The translations under genes and the position numbers were made by a program. 64,000 nt of DNA from Corylus avellana (Eukaryota; Streptophyta; Magnoliopsida; Fagales; Betulaceae), in the NCBI RefSeq assembly GCF_901000735.1, contig NC_081541.1, positions 3,961,021 through 4,025,020 on the forward strand. The letters are read 5' to 3'. Of this stretch, positions 46,481 through 59,876 are shown in pieces. The notes under the pieces were generated by a model, which worked only from the letters and a program-made list of their open reading frames with translations, had not been told where the DNA came from and made no database searches. The stretch's first letter is position 1, and every line of letters starts with the position of its first letter.

Positions 46481-47764
46481 TTTTTTTAATATGAAATAAT
46501 ATTTTATTTTTATTTTTTTGTTAATGAGAAAAGTGTCTTATTTATGACTCAAGGAATTTCTAAGAAAAAATCTTTAACTGTAAATTTTTGGACGGAAGAG
46601 AACCCTATTCCCAATTTGAATTAGACTGGATGGGAAGCGAAGTCAAGGTGAGCGAGGTAATGATGGCAACAATGGCGGTGGAGGAGATGGTGACAAATAG
46701 GAAACCCACTCGCATAAGAGCGAGTGGTGGTATTGATATTTGGTTTTGTAAGACAATCAATTTCAGCCATGAGAGAGATGGAGAGAGAAGATTAGTTCAG
46801 TTATCAGAGAGAGAGAGAGAGAGAGAGAGATGAGAGGGATTCAAGTGGGGTTTTGTTTTTTCCTATTCTCTAGTTTGTCTTTTCCTATTCATATTTCTTT
46901 TTCAGCTGGCAGCTACCAAACCTAACGTACACTATAAGAAAACAACGTTATGGACTTTTAAATGAGGTGGCAGCTTCTGGACCTTAGAAGACAATCGTTA
47001 CCGTCAACCGGATACTCTCGCTTTCACATGAAAGGGAGAGGATCCGTTTCCGAATTTGACCCGCTATTCGCGTATGCACCTATATCTAGCAGAATCTGCC
47101 AGCCACCACGTCCGCATCACGTGAGTCCTATTCTCTCAATTATTATTATTATTTTTTAAAACTTTATTTTTTTCCTAATTTTACTCAATTTTACAAGTTC
47201 TTTAAACTTTTAAATCTTTCATTTTAAACTTTTAAATTTTTAATTAATTTTAATACAGACTTTTCCGTTAGATTTTAAACGTTATATAATGTTTATATTA
47301 CTTACTTTTGTATAAAATTTTAACTTAATTTTTTTTTATTTTTTTAAAAATAAAAATTAAAGATATTTTGGTCTTTTTTATATTTTTAACGGCTAAAATT
47401 AACGAAAGGTTCTAATTGAGAGTAATTGAAAGTTCAAGAAATTAAAATAAGAAATTTAAAAATTTAAGGAAGTTTATAAAATCGAGTGGAAGTTGAATAG
47501 GTAAAGTGAAGTTTTTTTTTCGAAGGGCATAATACTCTCAATATAATCAAACTTTGTTATTCAAAAAAAAAATAAAAATCAAACTTTGCATTACCAATCT
47601 ACGACCGTCCGATCAATTTGCCATCAAGCACTAATCAGTACATAGATGGGTCATCATCATCTGATTAATATTAAGATCTTTGTTGGTTTTTTCAAAGGAC
47701 AAATCAAGAAAATAGCGCAGAGTACTGAGTGGGGACATAAAGTGAAGGGTGGCAGAGAGACTCC
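46481..47764 (+). promoter_or_regulatory. VTE4 upstream region, right copy
   Basis: Near-identical, inverted, to 89-1140 for the part from 46729. G-box CACGTG at 47118-47123. A GA microsatellite at 46806-46830 may lie in a distal leader. No firm TATA box. Confidence 0.6.
47155..47520. repeat. A/T-rich MITE in VTE4 promoter (right copy)
   Basis: Inverted counterpart of 330-700, with ends around CTAATTTTACTCAATTTTAC and GTTTATAAAATCGAGTGGAA. Ends about 250 bp upstream of the ATG. Confidence 0.6.
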
Positions 47765-50715
47765 ATGACCACGTCAGTATTTCCCACGTGCCAGCTCCTC
47801 CACACATGCCGCCCTAGGCCTCACTTACTCCATCGCACGCCTGGTTCGACGACCAGCAACAGGAGGCAGTTGACACTTGCGGTAACCGCGACGACACGGG
47901 CGATGGAAGCGGAGCGGAAGAACGATGGGGCGCTTAAGAAGGGCATAGCGGAGTTCTACGACGAGTCTTCCGGGATGTGGGAGGACATCTGGGGCGACCA
48001 CATGCACCACGGCTTCTACGACCCGGATTCCACGGTTTCGGTCTCGGATCATCGGGCCGCCCAAATCCGCATGATCGATGAGGCGCTCCGATTCGCCGGG
48101 CTTTCGGGTCGGTTCCTCTCTCACCCTCACCTTATATGCGTTCTAGAAACTACCCCTTTTATTTCACCATTGTACCATTGGGTACTACCGTACTAGATAA
48201 AGATTAAAGTTTATAGCATTACTCTTGTTATTATGATTAGATGGACTTGGTATTTATTGTAAACGGACACGATTTTCAGTGAAAAATAAGGAGATATGCT
48301 TCTCTGCATTCTTCAAACCATCTATCCACCATCTTTCCTCTTAATTTTTTTGTTTTGTTTTTTTTTTTTTTTTTGAAAAAATCAAGATCCACTCACATGA
48401 GATGGTGGGTAGATGGTTTGAAGAATGAAGAGAATCATATCTCAAAAAAAAAAAGAGGTTAATTTAGAAAAATTTACGCGGTTGATAAATTATTAATTGT
48501 CTTAATAATTTAAAATGACGAGAAATAACGATTTAATTTTTTTTATTTTTTTATTACATGTTCACACAAAAAGAAAAAAAAAAAAAAGATTGGAAAAATA
48601 GAAAGAGAAACCGGAATAACTAGAAATAGTAAATTTAATTTCTTTAACTATTACTCTCACAAACTTTGATAGTAAATAATAATAGTAAGAAATGGTGAAT
48701 TTAATGGCTTATTATGTGTTTTGTGAACTGTGTAGAAATTTATACAATTTTTGGTGTATTTATAGAGAAAATATGTTAGGTGAGATTGGTTAGGAAAAAT
48801 AATTAAATCCTAAAAAATTGTTAAAAAATAGACAACCTATGCTAAATACCTATAAAGAGAAATGAGTAGAGATACACACCACACCACACCACACCGGATG
48901 ATGTGACTACATTAGATATTATTATAATAGACGTTAGGTAAAGTCAAAATCAAATGTTTCATATGCTTGTATTTACTTTGAGAGCAGCAGGCAGAATTGG
49001 TTTGCATGATAGGACCCATTCATTAAATAAATATGTTTTAGTAGTTCAATTTGATGTATTGGTAGGGCCCATGATTTCCATTTTTGTTTTATTTATTTAT
49101 CAACCTTTTGTATTAATTTTGATACGATAGAAGTAGCCATCTTGCGGGTTGACGGACCTTTATTTGTTTATTTTGAGTTTATCATCTAGCTCTGACGTGG
49201 AGAGGTCTTTGTTTTTTTTTTTGTTCCAAAGTATGTGCTTGTGAATGAAGATGACCTTTCAACGGCTTGTTTTTTTCTTCTGAATTGGTTTGCAGAGGAT
49301 CCTACAAAAGGGCCTAAAAGCGTAGTTGATGTTGGGTGTGGGATAGGCGGTAGCTCCAGATACTTGGCAAGAAAATATGAGGCCAAATGCCAAGGTATCA
49401 CCCTTAGTCCTGTCCAGGCCCAAAGAGCTAATGCTCTTGCTGCTGCCCAAGGACTAGCCGACAAGGTAAAATGTGAAGCTTTTGGTTTCAAACTTATTCA
49501 GCTCATCATTCGTATGATGGTAAAGTTGATTACATGATATGCTTCAAAGCATATCAGGAGGCATATTTTGATTCTTTGCCTCCTGATAAGTTTCTCAAGT
49601 ATCACTCCCTCTCCTGAGATATTGTTGGTATTTTTTTTTTCACTTCCTGTTCTTGTACTAATAGGTTTCAAACTTTTGTTTTGCAATCTTTTTAATAGCT
49701 TGAGATATAAATTGATGCTAATGGTGGGAATTAGCAGGATTTGGATATGTATGCTAAAGCAATAACCAAAAAGTTTGGACCCCATTTATGATTGCCTCGA
49801 TAGTACTGTAACAGCAGACATGAGGTGTTTGATGTAGTATTCTGATTTTAACAATATGAACAATTAGCAGGCTTCCTTTCAAGTTGCAGACGCTTTGGAA
49901 CAACCATTTCCTGATGGACAATTTGATCTGGTGTGGTCCATGGAGAGCGGTGAACACATGCCTGACAAAGCAAAGGTTCTTTCTCTATTCCATCTTTATA
50001 AGATCAATTCATTTTATTGCCTTCAGTGATGCCTGAAAAGCTTTAAGAGAGTTTATGCTTGGACTTTCTTTTTCACTTTATATTGGCTTATTTCGTGTAC
50101 TGATATTAACTTCCTCTCTCTTTCTCTTTCTCTCTCTTTCTCTCACTGGCAGTTTGTTAATGAGTTGGTTCGGGTTGCAGCCCCAGGAGCAACTATAATA
50201 ATAGTAACATGGTGCCATAGGGATCTCGCTCCTTCTGAGGAAGCTTTGCAGCCGTGGGAGAAAGAGCTTCTGAACAAGATATGCAAATCTTATTATCTTC
50301 CAGCATGGTGTTCAACTGTTGATTATGTCAAATTACTGGAGTCTCTTTCTCTCCAGGTATTCGCCTACCCAATTGGATGGGAAAGAAGAGCTTGAAACTC
50401 GGCTCTTTGAGCTCAAATATTTATTTTACTCTTCTTGTTACGGCTGACATAAAATTCATGAGAAAACAAGCTACTTAAAACCTAGTGTTTGAGTCCCCTG
50501 ATTGATTGATTCACATGACCTTTGACTGCTCATTTTTAAGTTGCATCTTCTCCTTTGAAAAACTTCAATTTTGCACATGAGACAACAGTAAATTCTTTGG
50601 CTGCCGTGACAGGATATTAAGACAGCAGATTGGTCGCCGTATGTCGCCCCATTTTGGCCAGCAGTGATACGTTCAGCATTGACATGGAAGGACATGACAT
50701 CGCTGTTGCGAAGTG
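47765..50715 (+). CDS. VTE4: Gamma-tocopherol C-methyltransferase, plastid; five exons, last exon missing
   Basis: Methylates gamma- and delta-tocopherol with S-adenosylmethionine, giving alpha- and beta-tocopherol (vitamin E) at the plastid envelope. Exons: 47765-48107, 49296-49465, 49871-49975, 50153-50356, 50613-50715, all GT-AG and in phase, giving 308 residues plus one base. Residues 1 to about 46 are a Ser/Thr/Arg-rich transit peptide. The mature enzyme follows (KKGIAEFYDESSGMWEDIWG, DHMHHGFYDP). SAM-binding motif I is VVDVGCGIGG (124-133), followed by GITLSPVQAQRAN, QPFPDGQFDLVWSMESGEHM, VRVAAPGATIIIVTWCHR, LPAWCSTVDYV and APFWPAVIRSALTWKDM. The family normally ends with about 36 more residues; that exon is absent because a gap starts 26 bp into intron 5. 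A second copy's 5' end is at 1-88. Confidence 0.93.
48291..48443. repeat. Inverted repeat (hairpin) in VTE4 intron 1
   Basis: GAGATATGCTTCTCTGCATT...CATCTATCCACCATCT (48291-48335) inverts GATGGTGGGTAGATGG...AATCATATCTC (about 48399-48443), about 90% over 44 bp, with a T-rich loop. A small MITE or a foldback RNA source. Confidence 0.7.
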
Positions 50716-50740
50716 GTAAGCTACTAAGCTTAACAAACCT

Positions 50741-50840
50741 NNNNNNNNNNNNNNNNNNNNNNNNNNNNNNNNNNNNNNNNNNNNNNNNNNNNNNNNNNNN
50801 NNNNNNNNNNNNNNNNNNNNNNNNNNNNNNNNNNNNNNNN
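50741..50840. other. Assembly gap (100 N)
   Basis: Placeholder gap inside VTE4 intron 5. Sequence on the two sides may not be truly adjacent. Confidence 1.
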
Positions 50841-51345
50841 GGAAAATGAGCACAAAGCAGGAAGACGGTAGCTGGAAGGGAGCCGGACCTGTGCAGGCCT
50901 GAAACTGCCGTGTAAGGGGCGTGAGAGCTCGACACGGTGAGGACGTATGAAAGAAAACCCTAATAGCTGGCAACGAAGCGGTGACACAGGTCAGCAGCAA
51001 CCACAAACAAAATCCGGGGGGGGGGGGGTTTGAAAGAAAGCCCCCCATAAGCCAAACCTACAAAGAGCCAAAATAAGGAGCCCGCTGCAGAAAATGAGGG
51101 CGGGGGAAGAAAAGCGGCAGAGAAGGGGCAAAAACAGAGAAAACAGAGGGGGAAATGAGCAGCAAGGAAGGGGAAGAAAGGAGGCACCGGGGCTAGGGCA
51201 TCAGGTAAATAACTAGTACCGGAACGAGGGGGACAAGAAGAGGCGGGAGGCAGCTAAACGGCCAACCCTCCTCCCATGTGTGGCTGAAGGGTTTTGCTTT
51301 TCTCTCTAGCGGCTTAGAGAGAAAATAGACAAAACCCTCAAAAAG
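50841..51345 (-). mobile_element. 5' part of a non-LTR retroposon
   Basis: G/C-rich DNA whose minus strand begins TTTTCTCTCTAAGCCGC...TAGAGAGAAAAGC (a 5' hairpin) and continues with CACACATGGGAGGAGGGTTGG, similar in style to the 5' ends at 16290-16372 and 45260-45383. The rest is lost in the gap. It abuts block B. Confidence 0.45.
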
Positions 51346-53055
51346 TGTCTTTACATCTCTAATATAACTAATAAGCGGTTACGGTTAGTGGTTATTTGCT
51401 ATAACCGCTAACCGCAACCGCCTAGACGGTTAGCGGTTATTCAAACCAATAACCAACGGTTTTATATCTGAATTGACTTTTTAAGTGTTTTGGACCATCA
51501 TTTAGCTTATTTTTTCGGCTTATTTTAAAGGTTTTTGACCAAAGTGTTCCCAAAAATATGAAAAGAACATGCTCTTTTTTTGGCCAGACAGTATTTTTGA
51601 ATAAGACTTGTTTCAAAACATCACATACCACATTATATTTCACATACATAAAGTTCATACACGACCAAAACGACGCTGTTTTGGATGTTATATTATAATT
51701 ATTATTAATATCAAATATAAAATATATATTTATATTACTATATATAAGGGTAGACGGTTAGCGTTTATTAACCGTTTTTTCCTACCCTTAAAACCGTTAA
51801 CTGCAACCACCATAGGCAATTAGCAATTAGCAGTTAACAGTTAGTGGTTATAAGGGGTTAGCGGTTGGCGAGGCAGTTATAACACCCTCTACCGAAAGGA
51901 TGAGGGTGTGTTCTTCAATGCGCTAATTAAGTATACTCTTTCTAAAGTATATGATAGATACTACATGATTTTAAATAAATTTGAACTTTTGGGGTATATT
52001 GGCAAAATTTGGTTTGTAGAGCATTAAAACTTCACTTACCACCCATCATCTTTATCACTTTTGCAATCATACCCTTAAAGTTTAAAAAACATCAACTTAG
52101 AATTACGATATTTCAAAGTTTGCAATGCCAATCCTCTCATCCAAATTCAGTATTAAATCTTAACCGAGGAAGTGAAATCTCCAAAATACCTTGTCCAAAT
52201 TCAATGTATTTTTGTAATTTTATAAACATCTTAAGGGTTTTGACGAGATGATTGACATTGCAACAATCTGAAAGATAGTAACCTTAAATTGACACTTTTA
52301 AAAGTTTAAAAATATGATTGAAAAAGTGATAAAAAGAACACACATGGTAACTGAACTTTTCCCTTAATTATGCACTTTTGTTTCTTACTCTTGGCATTCA
52401 TAATTATATCAAATAAAGTTTTGTGACAATTGAGAAGATTATGTCTACTCCCTTCAAATACTTTAAAATATTTTTGAGAAACTTCACTTATCACCTTCGA
52501 TCTTTCATCATTTTTGCAATCATATCTTTAAACTTTAAAAAGTATCAATTTAGTGTATTCATCTTTTAATTAATTAATTAATTAAATTTATTTTTTATTT
52601 GTTAATTTCACCCATCCGCTATCCTAAGAAATTGGTATCAAAATACTCCTCATTTTTTTTAGAAAAAAAAGAAGAAGAAAACAATTGAAAATATTTAAGG
52701 GTTGGTCAGGATTTAACGGAATTTACAAAAAAACCTATGCCTGAAACTTAGAAAAAAAAAATTATTATTTTTTAAAAAAGTATTTTAAAAATTTGACAGG
52801 ATTTAACGGAATTAAAAAAAAAAAAAAATTGAAAGATGGATACATTAAATTAACACTTTTTAAAGTTTAAAAATATAATTGCAAAATTAATAAAATATCA
52901 TAATAGTGTGTAAAGTTTTCTTTTGTACAAAAATATCATGCAACTACCCATCACGCACACCCGCTTTCTTTCTAAAAGCTAGCGGTCCATTTTGGCTCAA
53001 ATTCAAGTTTAAAACCTCCAAAATCAAAGCTATATAAATTAATAAGTCCAACACA

Positions 53056-53778
53056 GGGGGTTTTTACTCAAACTCTCCCCTCCTGTTTGCTTTGGGTGCA
53101 TCGCTGATCTCCTTTGCGCCGCTCTGCCGCCCTTGTTTGCTACTGGGTCTTTTTTTGCACCTACCGGGACAAGCTCCATCGCCGCCTTCAGCATCGGTTC
53201 TAGCAAGCTCGCGATCGGCTCCCTTCCGACTGCCTTTCCCTGCTTTTGGTGTTTTCCTTATGTTTTTTTTTTTCCTATTCTGTTTGGCTTTGGGTTGTAT
53301 CTCCATTTTGTTTAGTTTTTCGGTTTTTGTTGTATCTCAGTTTTGACCCCTTTTCCCTGCATGTTTTTTTTGGTTTTTTGCTTCTATTTGTAATAAGGCT
53401 CTTGCCCCTCTCAATTTGCCTGCTGGGATGTGAATTAACCTTTTGGGTTGTGGATGTAAACTTTGGTTTAGACTTTTGGGTTGTGGATGTGAACTTTATC
53501 TTATTTGGGTCGAGGAGGAAGAGTTTTTGGCTTGGGATTCTCCGCCCTCAATGTCAAGGAATAATTGCTACCTATACACCTTTGACGCTTGATTTGTTGT
53601 TTAGCCATAGGTTAGCAGGTTTGTTTGCGAGTCTGGATTGTATTACGTTAGTTTTAACGCTTGTATCTTTGTAACTTATGCTACGGACACTTCAGGGCTG
53701 CCATGTGTTGAATGAGCTTTGCTCTTGATTATCTATTATGAGACTAATATGTTTCCCCTTTCATAAAAATTAAAAAAA
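53056..53778 (+). mobile_element. Non-LTR retroposon (block B copy)
   Basis: Same insertion as 40488-41242. The target duplication is now AAGTCCAACACA on the left and AAGTCCAACGCA on the right. About 30 bp shorter overall than the A copy. Confidence 0.7.
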
Positions 53779-56700
53779 AGTCCAACGCACACCTTTTATA
53801 CCATATTTCCAATTGCTCCTCCACTCAAAAAAAAATCATTACTTCAGCATTCAGTTTTCAAGTATTCTAAAAAAAAAAAAAAAACTAAGTAACACCCATT
53901 CGGCCGGCCATTTTCTCTTTCATGACATCATTGTAAGCATTCTATTCAATTTCTCTGCTGCAAAAGTTGTGCAAATTAAGTTCATAAATTACTTGATATG
54001 TGTGTTGTTGATCTTTAAAAATCGGATATAAATAAACGATTAAGATGTTGTCGTGAGTAGTTTTATTTTATTTTATTTTATTTTATTTTATATTTTAATT
54101 AAAAGGTGAGAAGGGACAACCAATGTAATTTTTTCCCTTGAGAGTTCTCATCCGCTGTGAAATGTCCGGTTTGAACCATAGCTACTGCCTGGAAAGGCGA
54201 GCCCGTCACCACAATCCCACCAAGGTGTAAGCCAATAAAGCCCATTCATAATAGCATCTAATTCACACATCTACTACCGTAAGCTACTTGAATACATGTA
54301 TTAATGTTTTCTCTATGTTCATATGATCACATGCTGACTTATTTCACAACCTAATTGTCAGAGCTTTCAATTTAATTTTCAAAAATCATATGTCAACCAT
54401 TATGTCACGGGTTTTGATTTTATGAAAAAGTACACATACCCCTTCAAACATCATCTAATTGACAAGAAAAATGCTTTAATTTAATAAAAACTCCACATTT
54501 TGCCTATGAAAGTTCACATAGTAAGATGTCACATCATTTTTTTTTTTAAAAAAAAAAGACAAAATAAAAAGAATATGATTTAACATCTTGTCACATTGAC
54601 TTTTATGGACAAAATATGAAGTTTTTATTAGATTATAGCATATCTCAATTGACAATGTTCTCACCAAAACTTTTTTAATTGAGACAATGTTCCCTTCAAA
54701 GTCAGTAAAAATATAAAAATGACCATAATTTTTTTTTTTTTTTTTTTTTTTCAATATGACAAAATACTCCAATAAATTAAAAAAGACAATAATTTAATCT
54801 TTTTTATTTAAGAAAAAACGATTTTTTTTTTAAAAAAAAAATCCGCACCATGGTTTTTTTAAAGAAAAAATAAAATTAAAGGTATTTTTGTCATTTGGGA
54901 GACATTGATAATTTTTTTGTAGTTTGGAGAGACATTAATAGCTTGAGGGATATGTGAACTTCCCCTTTTTTATGATTCATATGACGAATCATAAATCATT
55001 GCATTTAATATGATTTGGGCATTTAAGAGCACCATATTTAAGGAAAAAATATATATATTTTAGCCCCCTTAAACTATTATTTTTTTCTGCATTTACATCT
55101 TTAAATTTTAAAAAGTGACATTGGGCCTTCCATACTACCACCAAATGTCAAATTATACACTTTTGTATTTTTCTCTCTAAAATACTCTTAAATTTATTAA
55201 AGAATAATTATTTGGAAAAAAATATATTAAAAAATTAAACCAAAAAAATCTGAAAACACCAAAAAGGGGTAGCATTTTTCATGTTAGCTCCCTTCATTTT
55301 TTTTTTTTTTTCAAATGATAATTTTTATATATTTTGCACTTTTATTTTTTTAATAATTTAAATGGCATTTTGAAGAGAAAAATGTAAAAATGTCTAATTT
55401 AACACACAATGATGGTATGTGAGGCTTGATGTCACTTTTTAAAATTTGGAAAGTAATAGCAAAATAGGTGATAGTTTTGGAAGTTAAAGTATACTTCCTC
55501 TATATTTAAATATATTTTGTGGATATTTTTAAATATGAAAAGTGTAGAGATGTAAAACCATCATTCATGTTGCCCTAAGATGTGTCAAGATAAGTAAAAA
55601 GAATGAGAAAAGGTTTTGAAATATGAGGACATGTGTATGAATGAGATACTTTTGGCCCAAAATAACACAAAGAAGGCACAACATGGTACCGATGCTAAAA
55701 TGGTAGCGCAACGCATGTGGCCACTGGCGTTGCCATAATCGTAAGGACAACACAACCCTAATACATGGGGTGTAATAATGTTCATAGGCCCTATGACGAG
55801 TATGATTACTATAAGTAATATTTAATACTCTATTGAAAATAAAGTCTGTCAATATGGTTCGATGGAAATATCAAATTTAAAGAAAATGAATATAACTCAA
55901 CCATTTTGTGGTTAAAAATTTTCTTACAAGACCTTTTTCACTCACCCTTTTTTTATGTTTTGTTTATAAGTTATGGGCAACATTATATATATATATATAT
56001 ATTTTTTTTTTTGACATGTTCACACAAGAGATGGAGGTGATTCAAATTAGTGACATCCACTTTATAAGGCGTGATTCACAATCGATTTAGCTACCCCTTT
56101 GAGACATAATAAATTATGAGACTGGGATGAAAGCTTAGAAAAGCATTAGAGTTCATCTCATAGAACTCTTCTTTTTTCTTTTTCTTTTTTTTCCCTTTTT
56201 TTTTTAATAAAATAAATGCACCAGCACATTCACTACCTGACAATTGAAATCAAGTTGTTTACCAAATTTGTGGCTTGAGTCCTTAATAGACATTTAAGTA
56301 TTCACTGCCCGACAATTGCTTTTAAGGAAGATGATTTGTTTAATCAGTTACGACTCATAATTATACAAAACAGAATTACTTGGAGAGAGAAAGAAAAAAA
56401 AAAAAAAAGAGAAAAAAAGACCAATTACATTGATGTGAAGCAATATTTACTTGAACTGCTAGGTAGAAATAGTTAACATTATTATTACTCTAAATCGTTC
56501 GAAATGAATAAGTTCACCAATAAAATCGAGGCTTTAACCCTTGAGGCTGGAAATTGAAAGCCTATTGGCTATATAGGATAGCTGGTTTTCATCACCTTCC
56601 TTCCTCCCCGAACCATGTGTCTTTTCCTGTTCTTTTCGCTCTGTTTTTCCCCTTCCGCTCAACCAAGCAAGAGAGATATACAAATTTATTTGTATTTTGT

Positions 56701-57270
56701 AACGCTCAAAAAATTAATTAATTAATTTGGAGTGTTTTTCATAGTGCTCAAATGCTATTTATAACAACAAATATTGTAATAAAATATAGTAGAAAAAAAT
56801 TTAGTACACTTAATACGTAAAGTACAGCAGAAAAGCAAAATATTATATTGATAATAGTTATCTATATTATTGTACCTTTAGAGAAAAATAGTACACTTAA
56901 TAAGAAGACCATGCATAATCCCACAAAAAAAAAAAAAAAAAATGTTGATGAAGTGTACAATATAATAATAACCGTTCTCACATAGTTTACTCGTATCTTT
57001 AACCCGTACAATAAAGATTGTGTGTCATAGTAAGGACTACAATACCGGTGTCCCGGTGAAATACAAATGCTAGCTACTTCTAGTAGTTCAACCATGGGTG
57101 GGAGGTACACCACTAGTGATGCCATAGATGGCCACGCCATTTACTCTAGATCAAAGGCAACCTAAAATTTATTAATTTGGGCCATAGAATTAAGTCCATG
57201 TACACTAGTGTGTAAGTACCCTTGATTCTACACATTTATTCCATGGTGGAAGGACACACAACAATTTATT

Positions 57271-57891
57271 ATTATTATTGAAAAATATGGAACTTCTATT
57301 GATGAAATTTCATGAGTATAAAGCTTTTACATCATAGAGCATACAGCTCTGAAAAATCATAGCCAAAAGCTTTGAAAGTTACAAAGTCATAAAAATGACT
57401 TTAAGCTTCCGCTAACCCATGTACAATTACATTTACAGAACAGATTTGCTTCGAGCAGACTAGATTTAGGACTAGGTAGCCTAAATAAAAAGCAAAAATA
57501 AAAAACAGCTAGAAACTAAAAATTCGGCCGTGAGAGTTAAACCCCCACACCGATCTACTACATCCTCAACCCGAAAGCCAGGACAAACAAACAAAAAATA
57601 AAACCCCCACAAGCAGCAACGAAGAAGTACAACATCGTAGACAGTCCTTCAAAATACATGCCTTGGCCGAAGAAAACGATCAGATCTAAGGTTGAAAATA
57701 CAACCCGCTAGAAACGGAGACCGGTAGAGCCTACAGAGAAAACACGAGCACTGCTACCGTAAAAGGGGAGGAGGGAAGATCTAAATTTAGATCTTCCCTC
57801 CTCTTAAAGTTTTGCTTAGTATTGTCTAGAATAAAAAAGATGAATTCTATAGAAAATGAAAAGCCTCTCTCTCTATGTTAACGAAATGGGA
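57271..57891 (-). mobile_element. Non-LTR retroposon with palindrome (block B copy)
   Basis: Same insertion as 44763-45383, target duplication AACAATTTATT at 57260-57270 and 57892-57902. The palindrome at 57768-57803 is perfect. Confidence 0.75.
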
Positions 57892-58006
57892 AACAATTTA
57901 TTGACAAACAATTGAGAAACATAAGTTAGTTCATGATAATCAATGTAATAGTAAATAATTGTTTGATAAGTACCCCGAAGTAATTGTTTTTGCTTCTACA
58001 TGTTTT

Positions 58007-58106
58007 NNNNNNNNNNNNNNNNNNNNNNNNNNNNNNNNNNNNNNNNNNNNNNNNNNNNNNNNNNNNNNNNNNNNNNNNNNNNNNNNNNNNNNNNNNNNNN
58101 NNNNNN
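58007..58106. other. Assembly gap (100 N)
   Basis: Placeholder gap. The left side stops at the equivalent of A 45507 and the right side resumes at the equivalent of A 43726, so the flanks overlap in block coordinates by about 1.8 kb. Confidence 1.
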
Positions 58107-59844
58107 AGCACATTCACTACCTGACAATTGAAATCAAGTTGTTTACCAAATTTGTGGCTTGAGTCCTTAATAGACATTTAAGTATTCACTGCCCGACAAT
58201 TGCTTTTAAGGACGATGATTTGTTTAATCAGTTACGACTCATAATTATACAAAACAGAATGACTTGGAGAGAGAAAGAAAAAAAGAAAAAGAAAAAAAGA
58301 CCAATTACATTGATGTGAAGTAATATTTACTTGAATTGCTAGGTAGAAATAGTTAACATTATTATTACTCTAAATCGTTCGAAATGAATAAGTTCACCAA
58401 TGAAATCGAGGCTTTAACCCTTGAGGCTGGAAATTTAAAGCCTATTGGCTATATAGGATAGCTGGTTTTCATCACCTTCCTTCCTCCCCGAACCATGTGT
58501 TTTTTGCTGTTCTTTTCACTCTGTTTTTCCCCTTCCGCTCAACCAACCAAGAGATATACAAATTCCAACCAAGAGATATACAAATTTATTTGTAACGCTC
58601 AAAAAATTAATTAATTAATTTGGAGTGTTTCTCATAGTGCTCAAATGTTATTTATAACAACAAATATTATAATAAAATATAGTAGAAAAAAAATTAGTAC
58701 ACTTAATAAGTAAAGTACAGCAGAAAAGCAAAATATTATATTGATAATCGTTATCTATATTATTGTACCTTTAGAGAGAAATAGTACACTTAATAAGAAG
58801 ACCATGCATAATCCCAGGGACAACATATTGCAATTGAAGAAAAAAAAAAAAAATGTTCATGAAGTGTACAATATAATAATAACCGTTCTCACATAGTTTA
58901 CTAGTATGTTTAACCCTCGTACAATAAAGATTGTGTGTCATAGTTTACTAGCATGTTTAACCCTCGTACGATAAAGATTGTGTGTCATGGTAAGGACTAC
59001 AATACCGGTGTCCTGGTGAAATACAAATGCTAGCTACTTCTAGTAGTTCAACCACGGTTGGGAGGTACACCACTAGTGATGCCATAGATGGCCACGCCAT
59101 TCACTCTAGATCAAAGGCAACCTAAAATTTGTTAATTTGGGCCATAGAATTAAGTCCATGTACACTAGTGTGTAAGTACCCTTGATTCTACACATTTATT
59201 CCATGGTGGAAGCACACACAACAATTTATTATTATTATTATTATTTTTAAAAAATATGGAACTTCTATTGATGAAATTTCATGAGTATAAAGCTCTTACA
59301 TCATAGAGCATATAGCTCTGAAAAATCATAGCCAAAAGTTATGAAAGTTACAAAGTCATAAAAATGACTTTAAGCTTCTGCTAACGCATGTACAATTACA
59401 TTTACGGAACAGATTTGCTTCGAGCAGACTAGATCTAGGACTAGGTAGCCTAAATAAAAAACAAAAATAAAAAACAGCTAGAAACTAAAAATCCGGTCGT
59501 GAGAGTTAAGCCCCCACACCGATCTACTCCATCCTCAACCCGAAGGCCAGGACAAACAAATAAAAAAAAAACAAAAAATAAAACCCCCACAAGCAGCAGC
59601 GGAGAAGTACAACATCGTAGACAGTCCTTCGGAAGACATGCCTTGGCCGAAGAAAATGATCAAATTTAAGGTTGAAGAGACAACCCGCTAGAAACAGAGA
59701 CCGATGGAGCCTACAGAGAAAACACGAGCACTGCTACCGTGAAAGGGGAGAAGGGAAGATCTAAATTTAGATCTTCTCTCCTCTTAAAATTCTTCTTAGT
59801 GTTGTCTAGAATAAAAAAGAGAAATTCTATAGAAAATGAAGAGC

Positions 59845-59876
<32 letters not shown>

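Larger units (their letters stand above)
51352..58006. repeat. Repeat block B (6.7 kb), direct copy of block A
   Basis: Aligns with 38793-45507 throughout, same orientation. Contains the matching nested elements (51366-51895, 53056-53778, 57271-57891). Mostly substitutions and homopolymer or short indels up to about 55490; beyond that almost identical to A. Ends at a gap within TTGCTTCTACATGTTTT. Confidence 0.9.
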
